A DNA stretch of 64,000 nucleotides from Amycolatopsis sp. NBC_01488 (GTDB lineage Bacteria > Actinomycetota > Actinomycetes > Mycobacteriales > Pseudonocardiaceae), in contig NZ_CP109434.1 in the NCBI RefSeq assembly GCF_036227105.1, forward strand, positions 253,001-317,000. Direction: 5' to 3'. Under the pieces are notes generated by a model. It made no database searches and had not been told where the DNA came from. It saw nothing but the letters and a program-made list of their open reading frames with translations. This document shows positions 7,843-16,158 of this stretch, one piece after another. How positions within the stretch are numbered: the first letter of the stretch is position 1; each line of letters begins with the position of its first letter. Both the position numbers and the translations under genes were made by a program.

Positions 7843-8618
7843 GCCTGATCGAAGTTCGTGAGATAGGCAAGACCTACGGCAGCGTGATCGCCCTGCGCGA
7901 GGTGTCCACTGTGGTCAACGCGGGCGAGGTGACCTGCGTGCTCGGCGACAACGGCGCCGGGAAGTCCACGCTGATCAAGATCCTGGCCGGCGTGCACCAG
8001 CACGACCGTGGCGAGTTCCTCGTGGAAGGTGAGCCGGTGCGGTTCGCCTCGCCGCGCGAAGCCCTCGACCGCGGGATCGCGACCGTGTACCAGGACCTCG
8101 CGGTGGTGCCGCTGATGAGCGTCTGGCGGAACTTCTTCCTCGGCTCCGAGCCGACGACGGGGTTCGGCCCGTTCCGGATGCTCGACCGGAAGAAAGGCCG
8201 TGAGACGACCAAGAAGGCACTGTTCGACATGGGCATCGACCTGCGGGACGTCGAGCAGCCGGTCGGCACGCTCTCCGGTGGGGAACGCCAGTGCGTCGCG
8301 ATCGCGCGGGCGGTCTATTTCGGCGCGAAGGTGCTGATCCTCGACGAGCCGACCGCCGCGCTCGGCGTCAAGCAGGCCGGGGTGGTGCTCAAGTACGTCG
8401 CGCAGGCCAGGGACCGCGGGCTCGGCGTCGTGCTCATCACGCACAACCCGCACCACGCCTACCCCGTCGCGGACCGGTTCCTGCTGCTCAAGCGGGGTGC
8501 ACCGCTCGGTTCGTACGAGAAGAAGGACATCGACATCAATGAGCTGACCCGGCAGATGGCGGGCGGTGCTGAGCTGGAAGCCCTCGAACACGAGCTGCGG
8601 CAGGTGGAGAAGGCGTGA
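7839..8618 (+). CDS. Sugar ABC transporter ATPase (single nucleotide-binding domain)
   Basis: This 259-residue ATPase has Walker [11 protein letters not shown]-loop YQDLAVV, signature LSGGERQ, Walker [11 protein letters not shown] and the switch His in LITHN. Unlike RbsA or IatA, which have two fused ATPase domains, it has only one and would act as a homodimer. That is a recognised sub-type in actinobacterial sugar importers. It overlaps the permease by 4 bp and iolC by 4 bp (GTGA), so uptake and catabolism are translationally linked. Confidence 0.85.
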   Translation: MSLIEVREIGKTYGSVIALREVSTVVNAGEVTCVLGDNGAGKSTLIKILAGVHQHDRGEFLVEGEPVRFASPREALDRGIATVYQDLAVVPLMSVWRNFFLGSEPTTGFGPFRMLDRKKGRETTKKALFDMGIDLRDVEQPVGTLSGGERQCVAIARAVYFGAKVLILDEPTAALGVKQAGVVLKYVAQARDRGLGVVLITHNPHHAYPVADRFLLLKRGAPLGSYEKKDIDINELTRQMAGGAELEALEHELRQVEKA

Positions 8619-9544
8619 GTCTCGAAGCGCTCACCGTGGGCCGGGTCGGGGTGGACCTCTACCCGGAGCAGAGCGGCGTGCCGCTGGCCGGGGTCAGCAC
8701 GTTCGCCAAGTCGCTCGGCGGGACCGCGACCAACGTCGCGGTCGCCGCCGCGCGGCTCGGGCGGCGCACGGCCGTGCTCACGAAGGTCGGCCCGGACGGC
8801 TTCGGCGACTACGTCCGGCAGGCTCTCGAAGGCTTCGGCGTGTCCCCGGCGCACGTGGGCACCTCCGAAGACCTCCAGACGCCGGTGGTGTTCTGCGAGC
8901 TGAACCCGCCCGCGGACCCGCCGTTGCTGTTCTACCGCTCCCCCATCGCGCCGGACCTGACGCTCACCGACGACGACGTGCCGTGGGACGTCGTCACGTC
9001 GGTGCCGCTGCTGTGGGTCACCGGAACCGGCGTTTCCGCCGAACCCGCGCGCACGACCCAGCGGAAGATCCTCGAAGCGCGCGGACGCCGTGCGCACACC
9101 GTCCTCGACCTGGACTACCGGCCGATGTTCTGGCCGTCGGTGGAGCAGGCCCGCGAGGAGATCGGCGGGATGCTCGACCACGTCACCGTCGCGGTCGGCA
9201 ACCGGGCCGAGGTGGAGGTCGCCGTCGGCACCGCGGACCCGGACGCCGCCGCCGACCGGATGCTCGAACGCGGTCTTCGGCTGGCTGTGATCAAGAAGGG
9301 CGCCGAGGGCGTGCTCGTGGCGACACCGGAGGGGCGCTGGACCGTCCCGCCGCAGCGTATCGAGGTCGTCTGCGGCCTCGGCGCGGGCGACGGCTTCGGT
9401 GGCGCGCTGATCCACGGCCTGCTGGCGGGCTGGGACCCGGTGCGCCTCGCGGAGTACGCCAACGCCGCGGGCGCGCTCGTCGCGTCCCGGCTGGCCTGCG
9501 CCGACGCCATGCCGACCGCGACGGAGATCGAGGAGCTGCTGTGA
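8615..9544 (+). CDS. iolC: 5-dehydro-2-deoxygluconokinase (PfkB family)
   Basis: This 309-residue carbohydrate kinase probably phosphorylates 2-deoxy-5-keto-D-gluconate in the inositol pathway. It has the ribokinase-type N-terminal [15 protein letters not shown] and the C-terminal active-site signature [15 protein letters not shown], with the catalytic Asp in GAGD. The start is the GTG overlapping the ATPase stop. The next gene begins within its stop codon. Substrate assignment rests on iolB and iolD being in the same operon. Confidence 0.85.
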   Translation: MSLEALTVGRVGVDLYPEQSGVPLAGVSTFAKSLGGTATNVAVAAARLGRRTAVLTKVGPDGFGDYVRQALEGFGVSPAHVGTSEDLQTPVVFCELNPPADPPLLFYRSPIAPDLTLTDDDVPWDVVTSVPLLWVTGTGVSAEPARTTQRKILEARGRRAHTVLDLDYRPMFWPSVEQAREEIGGMLDHVTVAVGNRAEVEVAVGTADPDAAADRMLERGLRLAVIKKGAEGVLVATPEGRWTVPPQRIEVVCGLGAGDGFGGALIHGLLAGWDPVRLAEYANAAGALVASRLACADAMPTATEIEELL

Positions 9545-10431
9545 TCCTCACCGACGAGCGGTGGCGCGAACTCCTCGACACCCGGGCGACGAACCCGGGT
9601 GCGGTCCGCCAGGCCTACGCGACGCGCAAACGCCGTTCGAAACTGCTGTCCGACGACGGCACCCTGTTCCTCGTCGCGGCCGACCACCCGGCACGAGGGG
9701 CGCTGGGCGTCGGCGACGACCCGCTCGCCATGGCCGACCGGCGAACCCTCCTCGACCGCCTGCTCGTCGCCCTCGCCAACCCGGCGGTCGACGGCCTCCT
9801 CGGCACCCCCGACGTCGTCGAGGAACTGCTGCTGCTCGGCGCGCTGCACGACAAGGTCGTCTTGGGCTCGATGAACCGCGGCGGCCTGGCCGGCGCGGAC
9901 TGGGAGATCGACGACCGCTTCACCGGCTACGACGCCCGCACGCTCGTCGACTGCGGCCTCGACGGCGGCAAGATGCTGCTGCGGCTCGTCGACTCCGACC
10001 CGGGCACGATCCCGACGCTGCAGGCCTGCGCCGACGCCGTCACCGAGCTGGCCGCGTACGGGCTGGTGGCGATGGTCGAACCGCTCCCCTACCGGCGCTC
10101 GGCGGGAAAGCTCGTGCTGCAGGAGGATCCCGTGTCGCTGGCCCGCGCGGTCACGGTCGCGTCCGGGCTCGGGACGACGTCCGCGCACACCTGGCTGAAG
10201 CTGCCGTCCACCGACTCGGCGGCGGTCCTCGGCGCGACGACGCTGCCGGTGGTCGTGCTCGGCGGGGTGCCGTCCGGCGATCCCGCCGCCGACCTGGCCT
10301 CCTGGGGCCGGACGCTGCGCCACGACGTCGTGCGCGGCCTGGTCGTCGGCCGGACCCTGCTCTACCCGCCCGACGGTGACGTCGGCGCGGCTGTCGAAGC
10401 CGCCGCGAAGGTCTTGGAGGCCGCGAAGTGA
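9541..10431 (+). CDS. Cgl0158-type (beta/alpha)8-barrel aldolase-like protein
   Basis: This 296-residue protein resembles the Cgl0158 family that accompanies inositol genes in actinobacteria. It has FLVAADHPARGALG near residue 40, DGGKMLLRLVD in the middle and AHTWLKLPS toward the end. Asp and Lys residues at strand ends suggest a class I aldolase-like barrel. Its place between iolC and iolB suggests it acts on 2-deoxy-5-keto-gluconate 6-phosphate, the IolJ role of cleavage to dihydroxyacetone phosphate and malonate semialdehyde. The reaction is inferred from position. Start GTG overlaps the iolC stop. Confidence 0.7.
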   Translation: MILTDERWRELLDTRATNPGAVRQAYATRKRRSKLLSDDGTLFLVAADHPARGALGVGDDPLAMADRRTLLDRLLVALANPAVDGLLGTPDVVEELLLLGALHDKVVLGSMNRGGLAGADWEIDDRFTGYDARTLVDCGLDGGKMLLRLVDSDPGTIPTLQACADAVTELAAYGLVAMVEPLPYRRSAGKLVLQEDPVSLARAVTVASGLGTTSAHTWLKLPSTDSAAVLGATTLPVVVLGGVPSGDPAADLASWGRTLRHDVVRGLVVGRTLLYPPDGDVGAAVEAAAKVLEAAK

Positions 10432-11318
10432 GCAAGCTGCACCGTCCACTCGGGACACTGTCCGACGACGCCGATCCGGTCCGCCTGACTCCCGACACCG
10501 CGGGCTGGACGTACTGCGGCCTGCGGGTGCTCTCCCTGGCCCCCGGCGAGGTCCGGATCCTGCACACCGGCGAGTTCGAGGCGTTCGTGCTGCCGCTGTC
10601 CGGATCGGCGACGGTCCGCGTCGACGGCCAGGTCTTCGAGCTGCGCGGCCGCGAATCGGTGTTCACGCGCGTGACGGACTTCGCCTACGTGCCGCGCGAG
10701 GCCGAAGTCGAGTTGTCGACAGTGGACGGTCTCGAAGTCGCGCTGCCGATGGCCCGCTGCACGCGGCGGCTGGCAGCCCGCTACGGACCCGCCGAGGACG
10801 TCCCCGTGGAGGTCCGCGGCGCCGGGCAGGCGACGCGGCAGGTGACCAACTTCGGTGTCCCCGGGGTGTGGGACCACGCCGACAAGCTGAACGCGTGCGA
10901 GCTGATCACGCCGGGCGGCAACTGGTCGTCGTACCCGCCGCACAAGCACGACGAAGCGAGCGAGTGCGAGGTCGTCAACGAGGAGATCTACTACTTCCGC
11001 GTCGCCGGCCGCGACGGCGTGACGCCGTCGCGCGAGGGTTTCGGCCTGCACCGGACGTACACGGCGGACGGCGAGCTGGACGAAGACGTCGCCGTCCGCG
11101 ACCACGACGTCTTCCTGATCCCGCGCGGCTTCCACGGGCCGTGCGTCGCGGCTCCGGGCTACCCGATGTACTACCTGAACGTCCTGGCCGGGCCGGCCGA
11201 CGAGCGGTCGATGGCCTTCTGCGACGACCCCGCGCACGGCTGGGTCCGCGACACGTGGGCGTCGCAGGAGCTGGATCCGCGCTGCCCGGTGACGAGCCAC
11301 GAAGGGCGTGTGCGGTGA
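10428..11318 (+). CDS. iolB: 5-deoxy-glucuronate isomerase
   Basis: This 296-residue bicupin isomerises 5-deoxy-D-glucuronate to 2-deoxy-5-keto-D-gluconate. It has GGNWSSYPPHKHD near residues 162-174 with the metal-binding histidines, followed by EVNEEIYYFR-like sequence (CEVVNEEIYYFRV), and a later GFHGPCVAAPGYPMYYLNV. These are standard IolB features and the length is normal. GTG start overlaps the preceding stop, and its own stop overlaps the iolD GTG. Confidence 0.92.
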   Translation: MSKLHRPLGTLSDDADPVRLTPDTAGWTYCGLRVLSLAPGEVRILHTGEFEAFVLPLSGSATVRVDGQVFELRGRESVFTRVTDFAYVPREAEVELSTVDGLEVALPMARCTRRLAARYGPAEDVPVEVRGAGQATRQVTNFGVPGVWDHADKLNACELITPGGNWSSYPPHKHDEASECEVVNEEIYYFRVAGRDGVTPSREGFGLHRTYTADGELDEDVAVRDHDVFLIPRGFHGPCVAAPGYPMYYLNVLAGPADERSMAFCDDPAHGWVRDTWASQELDPRCPVTSHEGRVR

Positions 11319-13150
11319 AGCTGACGACGGCTCAGGCGCTGGTCCGCTGGCTCCTCGCGCAGCGTTCGGAAACGCTGGACGGGCGCGAAGTCCCGCTCTT
11401 CCCCGGCGTCTTCGCGATCTTCGGGCACGGCAACGTCCTCGGCCTGGGGACCGCGCTCGAAGAGCACCGCGGGGACATCCCGGTGTGGCGCGGGCACACC
11501 GAGCAGGGCATGGCGCTCGCCGCGGTCGGGTACGCGAAGGCCACGCACCGGCGGCAGGTCGGCGTCGTGACGTCGTCGATCGGGCCGGGTGCGCTGAACA
11601 TGGTCACCGCGGCCGGGGTCGCGCACGCGAACCGGCTGCCGGTGCTGCTCCTGCCGGGCGACACGTTCACCGGCCGCGCGCCGGACCCGGTGCTGCAGCA
11701 GATCGAGCCGTTCGGCGACGGCACCGCGACGGTCAACGACGCCTTCCGCGCGGTCTCCCGCTACTTCGACCGGATCACCCGCCCCGAGCAGCTGATTTCG
11801 ACGTTGCCGCAGGTCGCGCGGGTGCTCACGGACCCGGCGGACAGCGGGCCCGTGGTCCTGGCGCTGCCGCAGGACGTCCAGGTGGAGACGTACGACTTCC
11901 CGGACGCCCTGTTCGAGCCGGTGACGCACCGGCCGCTGCGGCCGCGGCCGGACCGGCGGTCGGTCACCGAGGCGGCCGGAGTCCTGCGGGCTTCGAAACG
12001 GCCGTTGCTCGTGCTCGGCGGCGGTGTCCGGTACTCCGGCGCCGGGCAGCGCGCCCTCGACTTCGCCGAGCGGCACGGGATTCCGCTGGTGGAGACGACC
12101 GCGGGCCGCACGCTGGTGCCACATTCCCATGACCTGCACGCGGGACCGCTGGGGATCACCGGCTCCTCGTCGGCGAACGTCGTCGCGGCCGCGGCCGACG
12201 TCGTCCTGGCCGTCGGGACGCGCCTGCAGGACTTCACGACGGCGTCCTGGACGGTCTTCTCCCCCGACGTCCGCCTGGTCGCGCTGAACGCGGCCCGGTT
12301 CGACGCGGTGAAGCACGGCGCGCTCTCGGTGGTCGGGGACGCCGACGCGGGGCTGGTCGACCTCGGCGCGCAGCTGGAGAGCTGGCGAGTCGACCCGTCG
12401 TGGACGTCGCGAGCCGCGACCGAACGCGCGTCCTGGGACGCGCACGTCGACTCGCTGCGTTCGTCTTCGGGCGCCCTTCCGTCGTACGCGCAGGTCGTCG
12501 GAGTCGTGAACGACCTGTCGGCGGCGGACGACTACGTGATGACGGCGTCCGGCGGGCTGCCGGGCGAGCTGATCGGCGGCTGGCGCGGTTCCGGCTCGCT
12601 CTCGATGGACGTCGAGTACGGCTTCTCGTGCATGGGCTACGAGCTGTCCGGCGCGTGGGGCGCGGCGATCGCGTGGCCCGGCCTGGTGACCACGCTCCTG
12701 GGCGACGGCTCGTACCTGATGCTGAACTCCGAGCTGTTCTCGGCGGCCTTCGCGGGGCACCCGTTCGTCGCGGTCGTCTGCGACAACGACGGCTACGCGG
12801 TGATCGCGCGGCTGCAGGAGGGTCAGGGCGGGAAGCCGTTCAACAACTTCTACGCCGACTGCACGACTTCGCACGCTTCGCCGCCGCGCGTCGACTTCGC
12901 GCGTCACGCGGAGTCCCTGGGGTGTCTGGTGTTCACCGCATCCACAGTGGACTCACTGCGGGAGGCTTACGGTTCGGCGCGCGAGGCTGCGGTGGCGGAG
13001 CGACGTCCGGCGGTGGTCGTGGTGAAGACGCAGCCGTCGACGTGGACCGAGGCCGGCGCGTGGTGGGAGGTCGGGGTGCCCGAGCACCTGGCCGGCCGGG
13101 ACGGCTACGAGCGGGCGAAGGCGGATCAGGTGCGCTACCTCAGGTCCTGA
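11315..13150 (+). CDS. iolD: 3D-(3,5/4)-trihydroxycyclohexane-1,2-dione hydrolase
   Basis: This 611-residue thiamine-diphosphate enzyme hydrolytically opens the inositol ring to 5-deoxy-glucuronate. It has the N-terminal TPP-binding domain with the conserved Glu (GHTEQGMALAAVGYAK), a central NAD/FAD-like domain, and the C-terminal TPP motif GDGSYLMLNSELFSAA with CDNDGYAVI. The start is the GTG overlapping the iolB stop. It is the last gene of the operon and is followed 10 bp later by a strong hairpin with TTTT. No iolA (semialdehyde dehydrogenase) follows. Confidence 0.92.
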   Translation: MKLTTAQALVRWLLAQRSETLDGREVPLFPGVFAIFGHGNVLGLGTALEEHRGDIPVWRGHTEQGMALAAVGYAKATHRRQVGVVTSSIGPGALNMVTAAGVAHANRLPVLLLPGDTFTGRAPDPVLQQIEPFGDGTATVNDAFRAVSRYFDRITRPEQLISTLPQVARVLTDPADSGPVVLALPQDVQVETYDFPDALFEPVTHRPLRPRPDRRSVTEAAGVLRASKRPLLVLGGGVRYSGAGQRALDFAERHGIPLVETTAGRTLVPHSHDLHAGPLGITGSSSANVVAAAADVVLAVGTRLQDFTTASWTVFSPDVRLVALNAARFDAVKHGALSVVGDADAGLVDLGAQLESWRVDPSWTSRAATERASWDAHVDSLRSSSGALPSYAQVVGVVNDLSAADDYVMTASGGLPGELIGGWRGSGSLSMDVEYGFSCMGYELSGAWGAAIAWPGLVTTLLGDGSYLMLNSELFSAAFAGHPFVAVVCDNDGYAVIARLQEGQGGKPFNNFYADCTTSHASPPRVDFARHAESLGCLVFTASTVDSLREAYGSAREAAVAERRPAVVVVKTQPSTWTEAGAWWEVGVPEHLAGRDGYERAKADQVRYLRS

Positions 13151-13159
13151 CCCCGGCCG

Positions 13160-13177
13160 CGGGGGCGCCCCCGTTTT
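13160..13177 (+). terminator. Intrinsic terminator of the iol operon
   Basis: CGGGGGCGCCCCCG at 13160-13173 followed by TTTT at 13174-13177 forms a GC-only hairpin with a T-run, directly after the iolD stop. It lies between iolD and the convergent P450 gene. Confidence 0.8.
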
Positions 13178-13182
13178 CCACG

Positions 13183-14571
13183 TTACCGGAGGGCACCGAC
13201 ATTTCCGGCCGCCGCGCGCACCCGCGGCCGCAGCGTGAACCCGCTCGGCTTGAGCGTCAGCGATTCGACGATCTTCAGTTCGTACGCCGGATCGACGTCG
13301 AAGTCGTAGCGCTGCAACACCATCCCCAGCGCCAGGACGGCTTCGTGCACCGCGAACTGGCGGCCGATGCAGGCACGCTCGCCCGTCCCGAACGGCTTGT
13401 ACGCCTGCGCCGGCCGCTTCTTCACCGCGGCGGGCTCGAACCGGTCCGGGTCGAACCGCTCGGGGTCCGGCCAGACCGCAGGATCGCGGTGCACCAGGGG
13501 CAGCGGCACGATCACCCAGTCGCCCTCGCGCATCTCGTACTTCCCGCCGATCACGACGTCTTCGCGTGCTTCGCGCGAGTAGCCGGGCGCGGTCGGCCAG
13601 AGCCGCATCGCTTCGTCGAGGCAGCGACGGACGTAACGCAGCTTCGCGACGTCGGCGAACGCCGGCTCGCGGTCGCCCCACACCGCGTCGACCTCCGCAC
13701 GCGCCTTCGCCAGCAGCTCGGGGTGACGCGTCAGGTAGTACAACGCGAACGACAGCGCGCCGGACGTCGTCTCGTGGCCCGCGACGACGAACGTGATGGC
13801 CTGGTTGCGGATGTTCACCGGGTCCAGCCGCTCCCCCGTCACCGGGTGGCCCTCGCTGAGCATCAGGCCGAGCAGGTCACGGCTCTCCCCGCCTTCCTCG
13901 CGGCGGGCCTCGATGACTTCGTCGACCAGGTTCGTCATGGTCGCGATGTCGGCCTGGTTCTGCGCGGCCGTCCCGGCGAAGGCCCGTCGCACGAACGGGA
14001 GCTTGACGTTCTGCAGTTGCGCGTACCGCAGCGAGCGGATCATCGCCGTGACGAACGGGTGCGGTTCGGCGCGCTCGAAGGAGCCGAAGCGGTAGCCGAA
14101 CCCCGCGCGGCCGATCGTCTCCAGGGTCAGCCGGGTCATGTCGGCGGCGACGTCGACCGGGCCGTCCGCCGCGTCCCAAGCCGCGGTCAGCTCTCGCGCG
14201 ACCTCCAGCATCACCGGGTGGTAGCGGCGCATCGCCTCGGCGGAGAAGGCCGGCTGCAGGATGTCGTGGGCCAGCCGCCAGTTCGGCTCGTGGGTGTGCG
14301 CGGTGAAGAGGCCGTCGCCGGCGAGCGCGCGCAGGTTTTCGATGCCCATGCCGACGTGCTTGCCGAACTTCGTCTCGTCGTTCAGCTCGGTGACGAGGTC
14401 GACGCTGCCCGCGAAGACGATCTCGAAGCCGAAGATCTTGCGCGTGAAGATCGGGCCCAGCCGCCGGCCGATGCGCAGCGTGTCCTGCAACGGCGTGCGC
14501 GGGTTGGCGCCGATCAGGTCGCCGATCACCGGCAGCCGCCCCGGCCGGTGCGGAATCGCGCTCGTGTCCAC
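13183..14571 (-). CDS. Cytochrome P450 resembling the CYP102 (P450BM3) haem domain, stand-alone
   Basis: This 462-residue P450 has AGHETTSGAL (I-helix), the ExxR motif in DEAMRLWP, and FGTGERACIGRQFA with the haem-ligand Cys at about residue 401, the same place as in P450BM3. AGDGLFTAHTHEPNWRLAHD near residue 80 is a hallmark of CYP102 haem domains, which hydroxylate fatty acids. The fused reductase is absent, so partners are needed. I chose the GTG at 14571 because GAGGGG lies 6 nt upstream. A GTG at 14610 would place the TetR operator inside the gene. It is divergent from a TetR gene and probably repressed by it. Confidence 0.88.
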   Translation of the reverse strand: MDTSAIPHRPGRLPVIGDLIGANPRTPLQDTLRIGRRLGPIFTRKIFGFEIVFAGSVDLVTELNDETKFGKHVGMGIENLRALAGDGLFTAHTHEPNWRLAHDILQPAFSAEAMRRYHPVMLEVARELTAAWDAADGPVDVAADMTRLTLETIGRAGFGYRFGSFERAEPHPFVTAMIRSLRYAQLQNVKLPFVRRAFAGTAAQNQADIATMTNLVDEVIEARREEGGESRDLLGLMLSEGHPVTGERLDPVNIRNQAITFVVAGHETTSGALSFALYYLTRHPELLAKARAEVDAVWGDREPAFADVAKLRYVRRCLDEAMRLWPTAPGYSREAREDVVIGGKYEMREGDWVIVPLPLVHRDPAVWPDPERFDPDRFEPAAVKKRPAQAYKPFGTGERACIGRQFAVHEAVLALGMVLQRYDFDVDPAYELKIVESLTLKPSGFTLRPRVRAAAGNVGALR

Positions 14572-14583
14572 GGCAAGCCCCTC

Positions 14584-14640
14584 TATTGAACCCGTATCCA
14601 ATAGGGTCACGATCCCCCGCTACTGAACCCGTGTCAAGTA
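14584..14640. promoter_or_regulatory. Duplicated 20-bp operator between the P450 and TetR genes
   Basis: TATTGAACCCGTATCCAATA at 14584-14603 and TACTGAACCCGTGTCAAGTA at 14621-14640 are two copies of one imperfect palindrome (16 of 20 positions identical), 37 bp apart. TATTG...CAATA and TACTG...AAGTA form the arms. One copy abuts the P450 ribosome site and the other ends 10 bp before the TetR ATG, which is what an autoregulated TetR repressor would use. Confidence 0.8.
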
Positions 14641-14650
14641 AGGTCGGGGG

Positions 14651-15223
14651 ATGCGGACGAGGCTGAGCACCGAACAGCGGCGCGAGCAGCTCCTCACGAT
14701 CGGAGCCGGGTTGTTCGCGAAGCGGCCGTACGACGAGGTGTGGATCGAGGAGGTCGCCGAGATCGCGCAGGTCTCGCGCGGGCTGCTCTACCACTACTTC
14801 CCGACCAAGAAGGACTTCTTCGCGTCGATCGTCCGCGCCCAGCGCGACCAGCTCCTGGCGATGAGCGAGCCCGACCCGGCGCTGCCCGTGGCGGAGCAGT
14901 TGCGGGCCGGGCTCGACGTCTACCTCGAGTTCGCGCGCACGCACCCGGACGGCTACCGGATCGTGCACCGCGCCGCGAGCGGCGCCGACCGCGAGATCCA
15001 GGAGATCCGCGAGGCCGGGATGACCGCGAACGCCACCCGCATCCTCGACGCCGTCAGCCTGCTGACGCCCGTCACCGACGTGACGCGGCTGGCCGTGCGC
15101 GGCTGGCTCGCGTTCGTCGCGACGACGATCCTCGAGTGGCTGGACCAGCCGACGGTCACCCAGGAGGAGCTGCGCGACCTGGGCGTCCGGACGTTGTTCG
15201 CGGCGGTCGGCGTCACGCCGTGA
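14651..15223 (+). CDS. TetR-family repressor of the P450 gene
   Basis: This 190-residue regulator has an N-terminal helix-turn-helix, VWIEEVAEIAQVSRGLLYHYFP, with the LLYHYF signature at about residues 44-49. The C-terminal ligand domain is variable. It is divergent from the CYP102-like P450, with two 20-bp operators between them. The arrangement parallels BM3R1/CYP102A1 in Bacillus megaterium, where fatty acids or barbiturate-like compounds lift repression; the ligand here is unknown. Its last 11 bp overlap the convergent downstream gene. Confidence 0.85.
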   Translation: MRTRLSTEQRREQLLTIGAGLFAKRPYDEVWIEEVAEIAQVSRGLLYHYFPTKKDFFASIVRAQRDQLLAMSEPDPALPVAEQLRAGLDVYLEFARTHPDGYRIVHRAASGADREIQEIREAGMTANATRILDAVSLLTPVTDVTRLAVRGWLAFVATTILEWLDQPTVTQEELRDLGVRTLFAAVGVTP

Positions 15224-16158
15224 CCGCGGGCGACGCCGCGCCATCGACCAGCTTCCGCGGTGCGCCGGAGCCGTCCGCCGGGACCGCCCACACGGCGTTG
15301 TCCCGCCCGTAGAGGACGGTGTGGTCGTCCTGCCAGAGGGCCTGGTCGTCGACGCTCTTCTGCTCCGCCAGCCCGGTTTCCCGCATCGTCTTCAGGTCGA
15401 GCACCGACAGCCGCCAGACGCCCTCGCCCACCTTCTTCTTGAAGGCGATCCGGGTGGCGTCCGGTGAGAGCGACGGGCATTCGACGTTCTCCCTGAGCGT
15501 CTTCCCGCGATAGCGCCGGTAGTCCGCTTCGACGAGGTAGGTCCTGCCCTTTGCTGCCGAGGGTGGCGTAGAAGCGGTTGCCGTCGGGGGCGAACGTGAT
15601 GCCCCAGTAGTTGACGTCCGCGGCGAAGTACCGCTGGTCGCCGACGAACACCGGCAGCTCTTCGATCGTCTTGACGAGCCGCCCGGTGTCCACTTCGTAC
15701 AGTCCGGCGCGCGTCGAGAACCCGGTCTCCGCGCACGAGTCACCGGTCACGAACAGCGTCCAGTAGACGCGCTTGCCGTCCGGGGACACCCGGGCGCGGC
15801 TCGGCGTGCCGGGCAGGGACTCGGTGTGGCGGACCGCGAGGTGGTCGTCGAGGACGAGGACGTCGGTCACCGCCGGGAGCGTCCCCGGCCGCACGGCCAG
15901 GCACACCGCGGTCAGCTTCGCGACCGCGAACCGGTCGCATTTCAAGCCGCCGAGCCGGGGTTTCTTGGCGGTATCACCCAAGGGGACGGCGCCGACGCGG
16001 CCGGTGGCCGTGTCGCGGAACAGCAGCTGCCCGGATGCGAGGGTGAGCTGCGCGGCCGGTTCGGCGTCCGCGGAGTCGTGGCGGGCGCTGACCGTGTAGC
16101 CGACGGCCGCGGCGATCAGGAGTGCCGCGCCGAGCAGGGCGACGACGAGCTTCTTCAC
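15213..16158 (-). pseudogene. Membrane-anchored beta-propeller-like (TolB/PD40-type) protein, frameshifted
   Basis: The protein begins at GTG 16158 (MKKLVVALLGAALLIAAAVG, a signal anchor). It continues with blade-like repeats such as RVSPDGKRVYWTLF and ITFAPDGNRFYATLGSKG. At about 15547-15552 (CCCTTT on the plus strand) the frame is lost. Removing one base restores GRTYLVEADYRRYRG through SLSPDATRIAFKKKV to the stop at 15213. The intact product would be about 314 residues. The shift could be a real mutation or a homopolymer sequencing error. The gene overlaps the preceding MFS gene by 4 bp (GTGA). Function is unknown; PD40 repeats suggest an extracytoplasmic propeller. Confidence 0.7.

Noticed and set aside
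14572..14610. Upstream GTG start for the P450 (at 14610)
   Set aside because: It would put a TetR operator within the gene and lacks a ribosome site. GTG 14571 has GAGGGG at good spacing and fits the family length.
567..15223. A natural-product gene cluster (asparagine synthase, P450, monooxygenase nearby)
   Set aside because: No polyketide, peptide synthetase, terpene or RiPP core gene is present. The genes between are clearly inositol catabolism.
15213..16158. Programmed frameshifting in the beta-propeller-like gene
   Set aside because: The shift site CCCTTT is not a recognised slippery heptamer with a downstream structure, and no family precedent is known to me. Mutation or sequencing error is simpler.
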